DNA of 64,000 bases from a virus, in IMG/VR virus record IMGVR_UViG_3300042474_001151, positions 1 to 64,000 of that record. One strand, given 5' to 3'. Position numbers and translations under genes: made by a program. The notes beneath the pieces were generated by a model. That model did no database searches and was not told the DNA's origin. It saw nothing but the letters and a program-made list of their open reading frames with translations. Below are positions 46,543 through 57,410 of this stretch, one piece after another. Within the stretch, counting starts at the first letter, position 1. The number at the start of each line of letters is the position of its first letter.

Positions 46543-46601
46543 AGACCTAAATAGGTCTAAATTAACCGTGGTATATACCACAAACACATAGGAGAGAACC
46601 A
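46543..46601 (+). promoter_or_regulatory. Structured leader with two hairpins and a Shine-Dalgarno-like site
   Basis: Hairpin AGACCT-AAAT-AGGTCT (46543-46558), then the perfect palindrome GTGGTATATACCAC (46568-46581), then AGGAGAG (46590-46596) about 10 nt before the ATG. Almost no other gene in the window has a GGAG-type site, so this leader appears to be specialised for strong or controlled expression of the long fibre. Confidence 0.5.
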
Positions 46602-46606
46602 TACAT

Positions 46607-49600
46607 ATGGCACAAATAGTAAAACTGCGTAGGAGTAGTGTACCCGGTCAAAAACCAACAAACTCAAACCTACAATTAGGTGAATTAGCATTAAACACTA
46701 CCGACGGTAAGGTTTACATGGCGGTTTCAGGTTCTCTCGGACCATCAGTTGAGGAGTTAATCTCAACGAACACGGTTAATACAGGGTCTTTACAATTAGT
46801 AGGTTCGATTACAGCATCCGCATTTAGTGGTAGTGCAGTTGGTTTAACAAACGTACCATTTAGAATATCTGGTTCAGATGTTGAGGGTAATCAATCAGAT
46901 AAGACATTTACAAAATTACATTTTGATTCTGACACAGGATTAAATGTTAGTGAATCTGCACCCGGTACTGCATTTATATCAATTGGTTCTCACTTTAAAG
47001 ATATTTTTGTTTCGGGTTCACCAATATTAAGTGCAACAGGTTCAGACGCATTTGAAATTATACCAACTGGTGGTGTTGAAATTACAACATCAATTACGGA
47101 CACAAATGGTAATGGTTATGTTAAAGAATTAAACATTAGCACAACAACATTATCATCATCTTTAAATAATAGAATGGATACCATTACAGGTTCCATTACA
47201 ACATTATCAGGTTCGGTTAATTCTCTTAATACATTTACATCAAGTGTTGTGTTAACATCACAAACATCTTCAATGAATGTGTTAAGTGCCTCTTATGCAT
47301 TAACTGCGGCATTTGCATTAAATGCCGGTGCGGGTGGAGGAGGTAGTTCAGTTACAGATGGTGCATATGCGGTATTAAATCAAACAACGCCAGCAACAAC
47401 ATGGACATTTAAACATAGTTTAGGTCAAAGATATCCAATATTTCAAGTTTTTGATTCTAATGGTAGTGTTATATTACCATCACAAATCACAACAATAGAT
47501 ATTGACAATGCAACAATCACATTCCCAAGTAATCAAACAGGTAAAGTAATTGCATCGTTGGGTACAGGACCTGGCGGATTATCTCAATATTTTTCATCAA
47601 ACGCCACTTGGTCACTAGCACATAATTTAGGTTCAGATTATCCAATCGTAACTATTTGGGATACAAATAGAAGTATTATATTTCCACAAAAAATAGAATC
47701 GATAGATAATAATAATATTAAAATATATTTTTCAACACCTGTTGCCGGATATGTTAATGTTGCAAAAGGTGGACATATAATTAGTGGTTCGGTAGGTGCT
47801 GGCAGTATCGATTTTATAGGTTCCAATCTTGTAAGTGGTAGTGGACAAATATTAATTACAGGAACAACAGGATATTCAACATTTAGCGGTTCAATAAGTT
47901 CATCAATAGGTTCTTTAAGTTCATCTGTTGCAACAACAACATTAGTACTAAGTTCTAGTATTTTAAGTTTATCAAGTTCGGTAGCAACAACAACTAGTGG
48001 TTTAAGTTCCAGTATTGGTTCTTTATCTTCGTCAGTTGCCACAACAACAAATACATTAAGTTCTAGTGTTGCAACAACTACAAATAATTTAAGTAGTTCA
48101 ATCGGAAGTTTATCTTCTTCAATTGCCACAACAGACAGTAATCAAAATACAAGGTTAGATAATATTGAGACTAGTACAGGAAGTTTAAATAGTTTCACTA
48201 GTTCTATTAACACAACAATAAAATCTAAATTAGATAGTGATGGTGTTATATCTGGAAGTATCCAAGTTTTATTGACAGGAACAACGGGTTACTCAACATT
48301 TAGTTCTAGTATATCTACAAGTATAGGTTTATTATCTTCCTCAGTTGCAACAACAACAAGTGGATTAACAAGTACAATAACAAGTTTAAGTTCTTCATTA
48401 TCAAGTTCAATTGATTCTTTAAGTTCTAGTGTTGCAACAACTACTAATAATTTAAGTAGTTCAATATCTAGTTCAATCGGAAGTTTAAGTTCAAGTGTTG
48501 CGTCAATTAATAACGCACAAAATGGTAGATTAGATTCACTTGAAACTGCGAGTGGAAGTATACGGACTAATTTTAATACATTTACATCATCTTATACAAC
48601 AGTATCAGGTTCAATAGATTCTAGACTAGATGTATTAGAAGCATATAGTGGATCACAACTTGTACCATCATCTTCAATGTCATTTAGAACATTACAGACT
48701 GATGTGTATTGTAAAAACATGTCAGGTACCCAAATAAATAAGGGTACTGTTGTTAGAATTGTGGGATCGGTCGGTGACAACCCATTAATTGGTGTTGCAT
48801 CATTTTTAACTGAAGGACAATCCGCAAATACGTTAGGTATTGCATCTGAAAATATTCCAAACGATGGTTTTGGTTTAGTAATAACTGAAGGCGTTTTAAC
48901 TGGTGTTAACACAGACGGAATGACCGCAGGTCAGTTATTATTTTTAGGTGCAAACGGGACATTCACAACTAGTTACCCAGTTCCTCCAAATCACGGAGTT
49001 AGATTAGGTGAAGTACTAAGAGTTCAACAAAATCAGGGTTCAATTTACGTTCGTGTAGACAATGGTGCAGAATTAGGTGAAGCTCACGATGTATATGACA
49101 CCACAACCAATTCATCATATGGTGATTTATTGGTAAAAAGTGGTAGTGTATGGGTTAATAGTAGAAGTTTAAATGGTGATTACGTTGTTACTGGTAGTTT
49201 AACTGTTACACAGAACTTAACAGTTCTTGGTTCATCATCACTTGTATATGTTACCTCATCAAATTTAGCTGTAAGTGCTTCATTCATAAGTGTAAACGTA
49301 TTTGAACCTGCAGAAAGATTTGGTGGTTTAAAGGTGTATGATAGTGGTAGTGCGAACGCCACCGCATCTTTAGCGTGGGATAGTTTACATAACCATTGGG
49401 TTTACCAAAATGTAAGTGGTAGTAATTACTCAGGAGGTATGTTACTTTCGGGACCAAGAAATACAGGTTCATTAGGTGATGAACCTAATTTAATTAATGG
49501 TAGAATTGTTAAGTCAGTAGGTGGAGATCATATCGATGTATCAATTATTTCAGAAACAGGAACAACAATAACAGTTGCCGGAGATTTAGTTGCGAATTCG

Positions 49601-51664
49601 ATAACAGGAGCATTCGATTATTTTGGTTTAGTTAATCGACCAACATTGATTTCTGGAAGTTCACAAATCAATATAACAGGAACAACAGGTTATTCAACAT
49701 TTAGTAGTTCAGTAAGTTCAAGTGTGGGTTTACTATCTTCTTCAGTTGCAACTACAACATCAGGATTAAGTTCTAGTATTAATTCATTAAGTTCTAGTAT
49801 TGATTCACTAAGTTCTAGTGTTGCAACAACAACACTTAATTTAAAAAATCGGGTTGATTCTATTGAAGGTATAACCGGTTCGATATCGTCATTGAATACC
49901 TATACAGGTAGTAACAATACAGTAATTGGCACGTTACAAACGGCAACAGGAAGTCTTAATACCTTCACTTCAAGTGCGAGTGGAAGGTTGGATTCTTTAG
50001 AAAGTGCGAGCAGCAGTATCAGAACTACATTGAACTCATATACAAGTTCAAATGATTCAACTAACACCACTCAAAACAGTAGATTAACAAGTATTGAAGG
50101 TATAACTGGATCTATCTCATCATTAAATTCATTTACCGCTTCAATTAATACAACAATTAAAAGTAAGTTAGATAGTGAAAATGTTGTATCTGGTTCTTCA
50201 CAAATTATTTATTCTGGATTAACAGGAATACCTTCAGGTATTGTATCTGGTTCGATTCAAGTAGAGTTAACCGGAACAACAGGTTATTCAACATTTAGTT
50301 CTAGTATATCTACAAGTATTGGGGCGTTAAGTTCATCAATTTCAACAACAACATTAGGCACAAAAAATCGGGTCGATTCAATTGAATCTAAAACAGGAAG
50401 TTATGCAACAACCGGTTCAAATGTATTCATTGGTAATCAAAATATAAATGGTAATTTATCTGTAACAGGTAGTGGTAATATAACGGGAGATTTAACTGTT
50501 CAAGGTAATTTAATCGCACAACAATATATTGTCTCATCTTCAGTAACATATTTAACCACATCATTCTCATCAGGTTCGACAAAATTCGGAGATAGTTTAG
50601 ATGATACACATCAATTTACGGGTTCAGTTCTTATATCGGGTAGTATTGTATCAACAACAACACCTTTAGTTTCGGGAAGTAGTCAAATATCATATAGTGG
50701 ATTAACAGGAATACCTTCAGGTATTGTTAGTGGAAGTTCACAAGTATTAAATGGTAGTGGTGTGTGGTCAGGTTCGGCTCAACTTCCAAGTGGAGTTGTT
50801 TCGGGTTCATCACAAATTATTTATTCTGGATTAACAGGAATACCGTCAGATATAGTTTCAGGTAGCTCACAATTAACAGGTTCATATGACACACGTTATG
50901 TTCTTAGTGGTTCAATCACACAAACAACTTGGGATAATATTGCATCAAAACCACCTGGCATTATTTCGGGGTCTGTACAAATTGTTAATTTAGGATTTGC
51001 AACAACAAGTTCAAATGATTTATATGGAGATAGGTATTTGTTTTCAACCGCACTATCAACAGGTTCATGGGTTATTAACCATAACTTAGGTTTTCAATTC
51101 CCAAATGTTGATATATATGATTCTTCTAATCAAATATTAATACCACAAGCAATTACCGCCACATCAGCAAACAGTATGCAAATTGATTTTGCAACTCCAA
51201 CTATAGGTAAGGCAATATTAACAATTGGTGGAGCAAGAAGTACAGGTTTATTTGTACAAAGTGGTTCATTCTACAATGCAACAACTAACATTGGAATCAC
51301 AGGTTCATTGGTTGTAACAGGTGATGTGGACGCTAATAATTTCAACACAACATCTGATAAGAAATTAAAAACAAATCTCGTTAGAATTGAAAATGCATTA
51401 GATAAGATTGAAAAATTAAATGGTTATACATTTGATTGGTTAGAAGAATATAGTGAAGATAGAACAAGACAAATCGGGATGGTTGCCGATGAGGTATATG
51501 AAGTACAACCAGAATTGATATCACATAGAAATATTGTTTTATCAAACAAAGAAGAAAAAATAAAATTATTAGACTACTCTAAAGTGACAGCAATATTAAT
51601 TGAAGCAATTAAAGAGTTGAACGATAAGGTTACAAAATTAGAAAATAAAAAGAAGAAAAAATGA
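46607..51664 (+). CDS. Long tail fibre with C-terminal peptidase S74 chaperone
   Basis: 1685 residues. N-terminus AQIVKLRRSSVPGQKP, then LQLGELALNT, is an attachment domain. Three copies of a beta module (HNLGxxYPxxxIxDxN, then IxFxxPxxGxAxL) lie near 265, 335 and 1480. Ser/Thr-rich rods of 18-residue units are at about 420-540. A domain near 690-820 begins FRTLQTDVYCKNMSG. The shared display module is at about 870. The last 100 residues form an S74 intramolecular chaperone (Ser1583 in TTSDKKLKTN, then QIGMVADEV), which trimerises the fibre and is then cleaved off. Likely a main host-recognition fibre. Confidence 0.85.
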   Translation: MAQIVKLRRSSVPGQKPTNSNLQLGELALNTTDGKVYMAVSGSLGPSVEELISTNTVNTGSLQLVGSITASAFSGSAVGLTNVPFRISGSDVEGNQSDKTFTKLHFDSDTGLNVSESAPGTAFISIGSHFKDIFVSGSPILSATGSDAFEIIPTGGVEITTSITDTNGNGYVKELNISTTTLSSSLNNRMDTITGSITTLSGSVNSLNTFTSSVVLTSQTSSMNVLSASYALTAAFALNAGAGGGGSSVTDGAYAVLNQTTPATTWTFKHSLGQRYPIFQVFDSNGSVILPSQITTIDIDNATITFPSNQTGKVIASLGTGPGGLSQYFSSNATWSLAHNLGSDYPIVTIWDTNRSIIFPQKIESIDNNNIKIYFSTPVAGYVNVAKGGHIISGSVGAGSIDFIGSNLVSGSGQILITGTTGYSTFSGSISSSIGSLSSSVATTTLVLSSSILSLSSSVATTTSGLSSSIGSLSSSVATTTNTLSSSVATTTNNLSSSIGSLSSSIATTDSNQNTRLDNIETSTGSLNSFTSSINTTIKSKLDSDGVISGSIQVLLTGTTGYSTFSSSISTSIGLLSSSVATTTSGLTSTITSLSSSLSSSIDSLSSSVATTTNNLSSSISSSIGSLSSSVASINNAQNGRLDSLETASGSIRTNFNTFTSSYTTVSGSIDSRLDVLEAYSGSQLVPSSSMSFRTLQTDVYCKNMSGTQINKGTVVRIVGSVGDNPLIGVASFLTEGQSANTLGIASENIPNDGFGLVITEGVLTGVNTDGMTAGQLLFLGANGTFTTSYPVPPNHGVRLGEVLRVQQNQGSIYVRVDNGAELGEAHDVYDTTTNSSYGDLLVKSGSVWVNSRSLNGDYVVTGSLTVTQNLTVLGSSSLVYVTSSNLAVSASFISVNVFEPAERFGGLKVYDSGSANATASLAWDSLHNHWVYQNVSGSNYSGGMLLSGPRNTGSLGDEPNLINGRIVKSVGGDHIDVSIISETGTTITVAGDLVANSITGAFDYFGLVNRPTLISGSSQINITGTTGYSTFSSSVSSSVGLLSSSVATTTSGLSSSINSLSSSIDSLSSSVATTTLNLKNRVDSIEGITGSISSLNTYTGSNNTVIGTLQTATGSLNTFTSSASGRLDSLESASSSIRTTLNSYTSSNDSTNTTQNSRLTSIEGITGSISSLNSFTASINTTIKSKLDSENVVSGSSQIIYSGLTGIPSGIVSGSIQVELTGTTGYSTFSSSISTSIGALSSSISTTTLGTKNRVDSIESKTGSYATTGSNVFIGNQNINGNLSVTGSGNITGDLTVQGNLIAQQYIVSSSVTYLTTSFSSGSTKFGDSLDDTHQFTGSVLISGSIVSTTTPLVSGSSQISYSGLTGIPSGIVSGSSQVLNGSGVWSGSAQLPSGVVSGSSQIIYSGLTGIPSDIVSGSSQLTGSYDTRYVLSGSITQTTWDNIASKPPGIISGSVQIVNLGFATTSSNDLYGDRYLFSTALSTGSWVINHNLGFQFPNVDIYDSSNQILIPQAITATSANSMQIDFATPTIGKAILTIGGARSTGLFVQSGSFYNATTNIGITGSLVVTGDVDANNFNTTSDKKLKTNLVRIENALDKIEKLNGYTFDWLEEYSEDRTRQIGMVADEVYEVQPELISHRNIVLSNKEEKIKLLDYSKVTAILIEAIKELNDKVTKLENKKKKK
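47866..48600 (+). repeat. 18-residue Ser/Thr-rich repeats, array A
   Basis: Tandem units of the form GSLSSSVATTTSGLSSSI encoded with varying codons, interrupted by a SxFTSSINTTIKSKLDS linker. The array resembles a trimeric beta or coiled-coil rod. Confidence 0.8.
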
Positions 51665-54168
51665 GAATAGACGGACCTCAAATTACAGGTAGTTTTAATT
51701 TAAATGGTGATACCGTTGCTGATTTAGATGCTTTAGTAACCACGTCGTCATTTAACATGATGACAGCGTCAATGGCAACAACAGGTAGTAACTTATTTAA
51801 AGGAACTCAGACAACATCTGGGTCAATAGTACCATCAGTTAATAATACATACGACTTAGGTAGTCCAACACATCAGTTTCGTCACGTCTATATCTCAACG
51901 GGTTCATTATATATCGATGGGACAAAAGTTTTAGGCTCAACAAGTTCTGAATTACAAATCACAACAGATGTTGGACAATCATTTAAAGTATTAGAGACAG
52001 GTGCCGACACAATCACATTACAAAGTAATGATGGAAATGTTACATTAACATCAACAGGTGGCGGTGACATTGTTATGGACCCAAGTACGGGTGTTATTGG
52101 TTTAAAAGGTACTGTTACAATTTATACAGGAAATAAAATTACATCAAGTGACGGTAATGCAATTCAATTTGGTAATGGTATTTCTATTACGGGTAGTATT
52201 GTTGCAACAGGAACTAATTTAATATCAGGTTCATCACAAGTGTTAAATGGTAGTGGTATATGGAGTGGAAGTGCTCAGTTACCTTCAGGTATTATTTCAG
52301 GTAGTGCACAATTACCAAGTGGTATTGTATCAAGTTCAGCACAAGTAACGGGATATGGATTTTCGACAACAGGTTCTAATAATTTTCAAGGTACACAAAC
52401 AATTACAGGATCACTTTATATTAGTTCCGATTTAGTTGTACAAGGTTCATCTTCACTTCAAAACATAACTGCATCAGCGGTAAACATTGGAGCAAACATA
52501 GTAAATCTTAATACCGCAAATCCAGCAATTAGATTCGCGGGTATAAGTGTTTTTGATAGTGGATCTATCGGTGGTTCTGGTTCTTTTTTATATGATGCTG
52601 TACAGGACGAATTTATTTTTATACATAGAGGTGATGGTACTAATATAACATCATCCGTAACGTTAATGGGTCCACAGACTTACAATAATGTTGGTAACGA
52701 AAGTTATCCTACGAATAATCGGATATTAAAAGGTACCGGTAACGAACACGTTGGGGATAGTATCATAAGTGAAACTGGCGGTGGTATTGGAATAAGTGGC
52801 AGTTTATCTATTACCGGTAGTATTGTTGCAACAGGAACAAGTTTAGTTTCTGGTAGTTCACAAATATTAAATGGTAGTGGAATTTGGAGTGGTAGCGCAC
52901 AATTACCGTCAGGTGTTGTAAGCGGTAGTGCACAAACAATTGCAAATTTACCAAGCGGAACGGTATCGGGTAGTGTACAAGTTGATGTTATGTCAACAAC
53001 AAACATTGCTCGGTTGGCAACAACTGGTTCAAATACATTTACAAGTAATCAAATTGTTAGTGGTGCATTTACAACAACTGGAGATATTAACGTTAATTCA
53101 AGTGGTATTATAATTAATAGAAACACATCTGGAGAACCATATTTGTTTTTTAGAAAAGATGGTGTTAATAGAGGTTCTATATATGGTATAACAGGAGGTG
53201 GATTAAGATTATTTGACCAAAGTGATAATCAAGTTCTAACTATGACCGGTAGTATGATAGGAATAAATAAATCATCACCTAGTGGTACACTTGATGTTCA
53301 ATCATCGGGAGCAAATGGTATTGTTTTATCTTCTGATTCTGCGGATACTAATAATAGTGGTAGATTATTCTTTATGAGAACCGGCGGTGAAGGTTGGAAT
53401 ATATTCAATAATTCCGGTAACTTAAGTTTTAGAAGTAACGCAATACCTGGAAACACTTCAGGTAGTGAAAGAATGCGTTTGGATAGTTCGTATAATTTAA
53501 CATTAAACAATGGACTAACTGTTGCGGGTGCCACTAACCATACTGGTGCGGTACGGATGAATAATGGTACAGGAGGTTCTTCACCAAGAATAACTTTTGG
53601 AACTGAAGATGAAAGCGTACCTGGTAATAAATCAATTTATCTTGATACCTATTGGATGATTCTTCAACCTCACGTTAATGAGGGTTTAAGAGTTAGATTC
53701 GTTAATGGGTCAGGAACACAAACTGAGACCGTTAGACTCCAATCAACACAAGCAAGTTTTTACACATCCATAAGTTCTTCAAGTAGTATATCCGCTTCAG
53801 GTAATATGGGAGCAAGAAACTTTAATAACTTAGTTAGAAGTTGGTCCTCAAATGGTTCATATGTTTGGCACGAACAATTAGATGCAATCGCAAGTGTTTT
53901 TGATGATGGTGGATTGTATAGAGCATTTATTAGAGAATCAAATGCTGCACATTATTATGGATATATGTTTGACATTAATGTTAGTAGTAAAGGATATGGA
54001 GGAACATCACTTCAATATGTTGTTCGAAATATGACATCGTCTAATGGAGCGTGGCCAGCAGGTTGTGGAGCAACTTCATTTGCATCAATAGATAATAGTG
54101 GATTTACAAAACAAAGTAGTGGTTGTTTTGATACTTTACATTTATATATAACAAAAATAGGAGGTTAA
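51661..54168 (+). CDS. Tail fibre protein
   Basis: 835 residues; its ATG overlaps the previous stop as ATGA, so it is translationally coupled to the S74 fibre. The N-terminal part (about 60-160) is closely similar to the 1574-residue fibre at 58987 (GTKVLGSTSSELQITTDVGQ versus the same frame there). The shared display module (VQGSSSLQNITASAVNIGAN) is at about 255. The C-terminus contains SASGNMGARNFN and a terminal domain ending SGCFDTLHLYITKIGG. No S74 chaperone. Possibly a partner subunit of the long fibre. Confidence 0.75.
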   Translation: MRIDGPQITGSFNLNGDTVADLDALVTTSSFNMMTASMATTGSNLFKGTQTTSGSIVPSVNNTYDLGSPTHQFRHVYISTGSLYIDGTKVLGSTSSELQITTDVGQSFKVLETGADTITLQSNDGNVTLTSTGGGDIVMDPSTGVIGLKGTVTIYTGNKITSSDGNAIQFGNGISITGSIVATGTNLISGSSQVLNGSGIWSGSAQLPSGIISGSAQLPSGIVSSSAQVTGYGFSTTGSNNFQGTQTITGSLYISSDLVVQGSSSLQNITASAVNIGANIVNLNTANPAIRFAGISVFDSGSIGGSGSFLYDAVQDEFIFIHRGDGTNITSSVTLMGPQTYNNVGNESYPTNNRILKGTGNEHVGDSIISETGGGIGISGSLSITGSIVATGTSLVSGSSQILNGSGIWSGSAQLPSGVVSGSAQTIANLPSGTVSGSVQVDVMSTTNIARLATTGSNTFTSNQIVSGAFTTTGDINVNSSGIIINRNTSGEPYLFFRKDGVNRGSIYGITGGGLRLFDQSDNQVLTMTGSMIGINKSSPSGTLDVQSSGANGIVLSSDSADTNNSGRLFFMRTGGEGWNIFNNSGNLSFRSNAIPGNTSGSERMRLDSSYNLTLNNGLTVAGATNHTGAVRMNNGTGGSSPRITFGTEDESVPGNKSIYLDTYWMILQPHVNEGLRVRFVNGSGTQTETVRLQSTQASFYTSISSSSSISASGNMGARNFNNLVRSWSSNGSYVWHEQLDAIASVFDDGGLYRAFIRESNAAHYYGYMFDINVSSKGYGGTSLQYVVRNMTSSNGAWPAGCGATSFASIDNSGFTKQSSGCFDTLHLYITKIGG

Positions 54169-54179
54169 AATTTAAAAAT

Positions 54180-54515
54180 ATGGCAATTAATATTACTATA
54201 GTATCAATTAAAAAAACAGATAATTTAGAGTTACCAAATGTGGTTACAGAAATTACCTATAAAATAACTAAAGAAGAAAATGGTAAAACCGCTTCATTAG
54301 AAGGTTTTGCTAATTTAGATTTTAGTGAGTTAACACAAGAAAATTATATTCCAATTTCAGGATTAACTGAAAATATGATTAAAGATTGGGTATTGAATTC
54401 AATTGGAGATAGAATCACATCAATTGAAAGTTATTTGGATAATGAAATTGAAACTCAAGAAGAGAAATTAAAAATTGTTTCTACTGAAATAAAATTACCT
54501 TGGGAAACTAATTAA
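54180..54515 (+). CDS. Small protein, possible tail-fibre assembly chaperone
   Basis: 111 residues, 11 nt after a fibre gene and 15 nt before another. Sequence reads as a short beta part (VVTEITYKITKEENGKTASL) followed by a helical C-terminus (IESYLDNEIETQEEKL) and a short tail. Small proteins of this form (DUF7936-like) sit beside fibre genes in T4-like marine phages; assembly or binding to fibres is inference from position. Confidence 0.55.
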   Translation: MAINITIVSIKKTDNLELPNVVTEITYKITKEENGKTASLEGFANLDFSELTQENYIPISGLTENMIKDWVLNSIGDRITSIESYLDNEIETQEEKLKIVSTEIKLPWETN

Positions 54516-54518
54516 AAC

Positions 54519-54526
54519 TATTTATA
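54519..54526 (+). promoter_or_regulatory. Candidate late promoter box TATTTATA
   Basis: Exact match, 4 nt before the ATG at 54531. Confidence 0.55.
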
Positions 54527-54530
54527 ACTA

Positions 54531-57110
54531 ATGGCAAACGGAGCATTTAAATTTAAAGACAATTCGGGTAATGTAGTATCATTTATTTCAGGAAGTGGTT
54601 CAAATATATCATTTTCAGGAGGTACGCTTGACCTATCAGGAATGACAGGTTTAACCTTGGGTGGTTTAATAATGAGCGGTTCAATTACAAACGCTCTAAC
54701 AGCATCCTCGGCTCCAAGTTATTTGTTAACATCTTCTTTTAACACATATAGCTCAAGTTTAGCAACTACGGGTTCAAATACTTTTATTGGTAATCAAACA
54801 ATATCAGGTAGTATTGTATCAACAGTTACAACATTAGTATCAGGTTCATCACAAATTACATATTCAGGATTAACAGGAATACCATCAGGTATTGTATCTG
54901 GTTCATCACAATTGACATCATCATATGATGATAGATATGTGTTGAGCGGTTCAATTACCCAAACAACTTGGGATAACATCGCATCAAAACCATCAGGTAT
55001 TGCATCAGGTTCATCACAAATTGATATAACAGGAACAACAGGATATTCAACATTCAGTTCAAGTATATCCACAAGTATTGGAAGTTTGTCTGGTTCTGTG
55101 GCAATCACAACATCAGGATTAAGTTCTTCCATAGGAAGTTTATCCTCAAGTTTTGCAACAACTACAATCGGATTAAAAAATCGGATTGATTCTATTGAAA
55201 CAACAACAGGTTCCTTAAACACATTCACATCAAGTGCGTCAGGAAGATTAACTTCTTTGGAAACTGCAAGTGGTTCAATACGTACAGATTTTAATACTTA
55301 CACAGGTTCTAACGATTCGACAAATACAACTCAAAATAGTAGATTGACAAGTATCGAAGGAATTACGGGGTCAATAAGTTCACTTAACACATACACAGGT
55401 AGTAACAATACCATAATAGGTACATTACAAACTGCAACAAGTAGTTTGAATTCATATACAAGTTCTAATACAACTAATATAAATGCAATTCATACTTCAA
55501 CGGGTTCGTTTAAATCGTTCACATCATCGTTCGATACTGCATTTGGAATGAGTGGTGCTGACGTTACCGTTAAAGGTAATTTAACTGTTTCAGGGACACA
55601 AACAATTGTCAATTCAACAACGGTAGCAATTGGAGATAACATCATTCAATTGAATGGTACAGGTGCAACAAACGCAGGTTTGGTTGTGAGAGATGCAACC
55701 GCACCAAATACGGTGTCAGGTTCATTTCTTTGGGATAGTACCAATGATAAATGGATAGCGGGATCATTGGGTTCAGAAGACGACATCGTATTAAGAACGG
55801 CAACTCAAACATTAACAAATAAAACAATTAATGCATCCCAATTAGTGGATGCGTCTGTAACAAATACTAAATTAGCAAATTCATCTATAACAATAGCTGG
55901 AACATCAACATCGTTAGGTGGTACAATATCTGCGGCGACAATATTATCAGGTACAGGAACGGTATCAGGTTCATCTCAAATTGATTTAACTGCAACAACC
56001 AATTATGCTTCAGGTATATTAACAAGATTAAATGCTGTTGGTGTTTTTAGTGGTTCTGCTCAGGTTACCGGAATTGGTAATGCACAATTAACAAATTCAT
56101 CGTTTTTTGTTGGTACAACATCAATATCATTAGGTCGGGCAAGTGCATCACAAACGTTAACTGGTGTTGCAATTGATGGAAATGCCGGTACAGTTACAAA
56201 TGGTGTTTATACAACTGGAGACCAAACAATTGGTGGAACAAAAACATTTTCATCGACAATTGTTGGGTCTATTAATGGAAGTGCCGCACAACTTGATGGA
56301 CAAGGTCAGGCATACTATTTTAGTAAAGCCAATATGGATGCCGCAAGAAGTATTGTTTCTGGTACTAACTTAGATACTGATTTAGAAAACGGAGGGGCTT
56401 ATAGTTCTTATGGTGCTGGTGGTACAAGTTGGAACGCACCATTTGGTTATGGTGGTGTTATAGCATACGCCTTTACAAGTGGGATTAGAGCTCAGTTTGG
56501 TTTCGATATTAGACACACGGCTTCTGATTATGGTGACCTTTGGTATAGAACTAAAAATAATGTGGGTTATAGTACGTGGAGAAAAATGTGGCACGACGGT
56601 AACTTAACAAACTTAAATCAACTTACTAACGGTCCCGGATATATTACATCAGATTCCACCAAACTTCCTTTAGCGGGTGGTACAATGACAGGCACAATCC
56701 GGTTCTCGAATGTGGTGGGTAACAAAATAGATTTTTATTTTCTTGACACTGATAGATACGGTATACAAGTTCAAAGTAGTGAACTTAGAATTCATTCTGG
56801 AGCTCAAGGGGCTTCAACGGGAGGTGTTACACTTGGTAAAAGTACGGACACCACATTTACTGAATATTTAAGAGTAAGAAACGATGGTCACGTAGTACCT
56901 GGAGGTAACGGTACACAAAATTTAGGTTCATCATCATTAAGATGGGCCACAGTCTTCACTTCCGATTTATCCATGAGTAATGGTATTGGTGATTACACAA
57001 TAGTGGAGGGTGAAGAAAAATTATACTTATATAATAATAAAAATAATAAGGTTTATTCTTTTGTTTTACAAGAAGAAGACCCGGCAACAGCGACACCAAA
57101 AATGTCTTAA
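54531..57110 (+). CDS. Tail fibre with pyocin-knob-type C-terminal region
   Basis: 859 residues. The rod (about 60-300) is built of Ser/Thr repeats shared with the 1685- and 1574-residue fibres (ITGTTGYSTFSSSISTSIG). The display module recurs at about 345-425 (TVAIGDNIIQLNGTGATNAG; SGSFLWDSTNDKWIAGS). The C-terminal part contains LWYRTKNNVGYSTWRKMWHDG, a pyocin-knob-like segment, then NLNQLTNGPGYIT and the conserved fibre ending NLGSSSLRWATVFTSDLSMS. No S74 chaperone. Confidence 0.8.
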   Translation: MANGAFKFKDNSGNVVSFISGSGSNISFSGGTLDLSGMTGLTLGGLIMSGSITNALTASSAPSYLLTSSFNTYSSSLATTGSNTFIGNQTISGSIVSTVTTLVSGSSQITYSGLTGIPSGIVSGSSQLTSSYDDRYVLSGSITQTTWDNIASKPSGIASGSSQIDITGTTGYSTFSSSISTSIGSLSGSVAITTSGLSSSIGSLSSSFATTTIGLKNRIDSIETTTGSLNTFTSSASGRLTSLETASGSIRTDFNTYTGSNDSTNTTQNSRLTSIEGITGSISSLNTYTGSNNTIIGTLQTATSSLNSYTSSNTTNINAIHTSTGSFKSFTSSFDTAFGMSGADVTVKGNLTVSGTQTIVNSTTVAIGDNIIQLNGTGATNAGLVVRDATAPNTVSGSFLWDSTNDKWIAGSLGSEDDIVLRTATQTLTNKTINASQLVDASVTNTKLANSSITIAGTSTSLGGTISAATILSGTGTVSGSSQIDLTATTNYASGILTRLNAVGVFSGSAQVTGIGNAQLTNSSFFVGTTSISLGRASASQTLTGVAIDGNAGTVTNGVYTTGDQTIGGTKTFSSTIVGSINGSAAQLDGQGQAYYFSKANMDAARSIVSGTNLDTDLENGGAYSSYGAGGTSWNAPFGYGGVIAYAFTSGIRAQFGFDIRHTASDYGDLWYRTKNNVGYSTWRKMWHDGNLTNLNQLTNGPGYITSDSTKLPLAGGTMTGTIRFSNVVGNKIDFYFLDTDRYGIQVQSSELRIHSGAQGASTGGVTLGKSTDTTFTEYLRVRNDGHVVPGGNGTQNLGSSSLRWATVFTSDLSMSNGIGDYTIVEGEEKLYLYNNKNNKVYSFVLQEEDPATATPKMS

Positions 57111-57113
57111 TAT

Positions 57114-57398
57114 ATGGAAGAGTTTGATTTCCCAGAAATGGATCCGAATAGAATTATAACAGAAGACAATCCAATGTATTATGTTATTATTAATACATCG
57201 GATTTAGTAAATATAAATTTTGATGATGTGTTTAACAACGTTGATGAGGATTTAAGATACTCTTTTGATGGCACAAAAACGTTTATAAAATTTAGAGGTG
57301 AAATACCATCATGTATACAAAATTTAGAAACAAAATCTGAAACATTAACATCAGAAGAAATAAGCAACATTCTTCATACAGAAGAATGGAATTTTTAA
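57114..57398 (+). CDS. Small acidic protein between fibre and lectin genes
   Basis: 94 residues, starting 3 nt after the fibre stop. Acidic, alpha/beta pattern (MYYVIINTSDLVNINFDDV), no membrane segment. The C-terminus (SEEISNILHTEEWNF) is short and acidic. Position suggests a fibre-associated chaperone or capping protein; no sequence support. Confidence 0.55.
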   Translation: MEEFDFPEMDPNRIITEDNPMYYVIINTSDLVNINFDDVFNNVDEDLRYSFDGTKTFIKFRGEIPSCIQNLETKSETLTSEEISNILHTEEWNF

Positions 57399-57410
57399 TT
57401 ATATTTTAAT

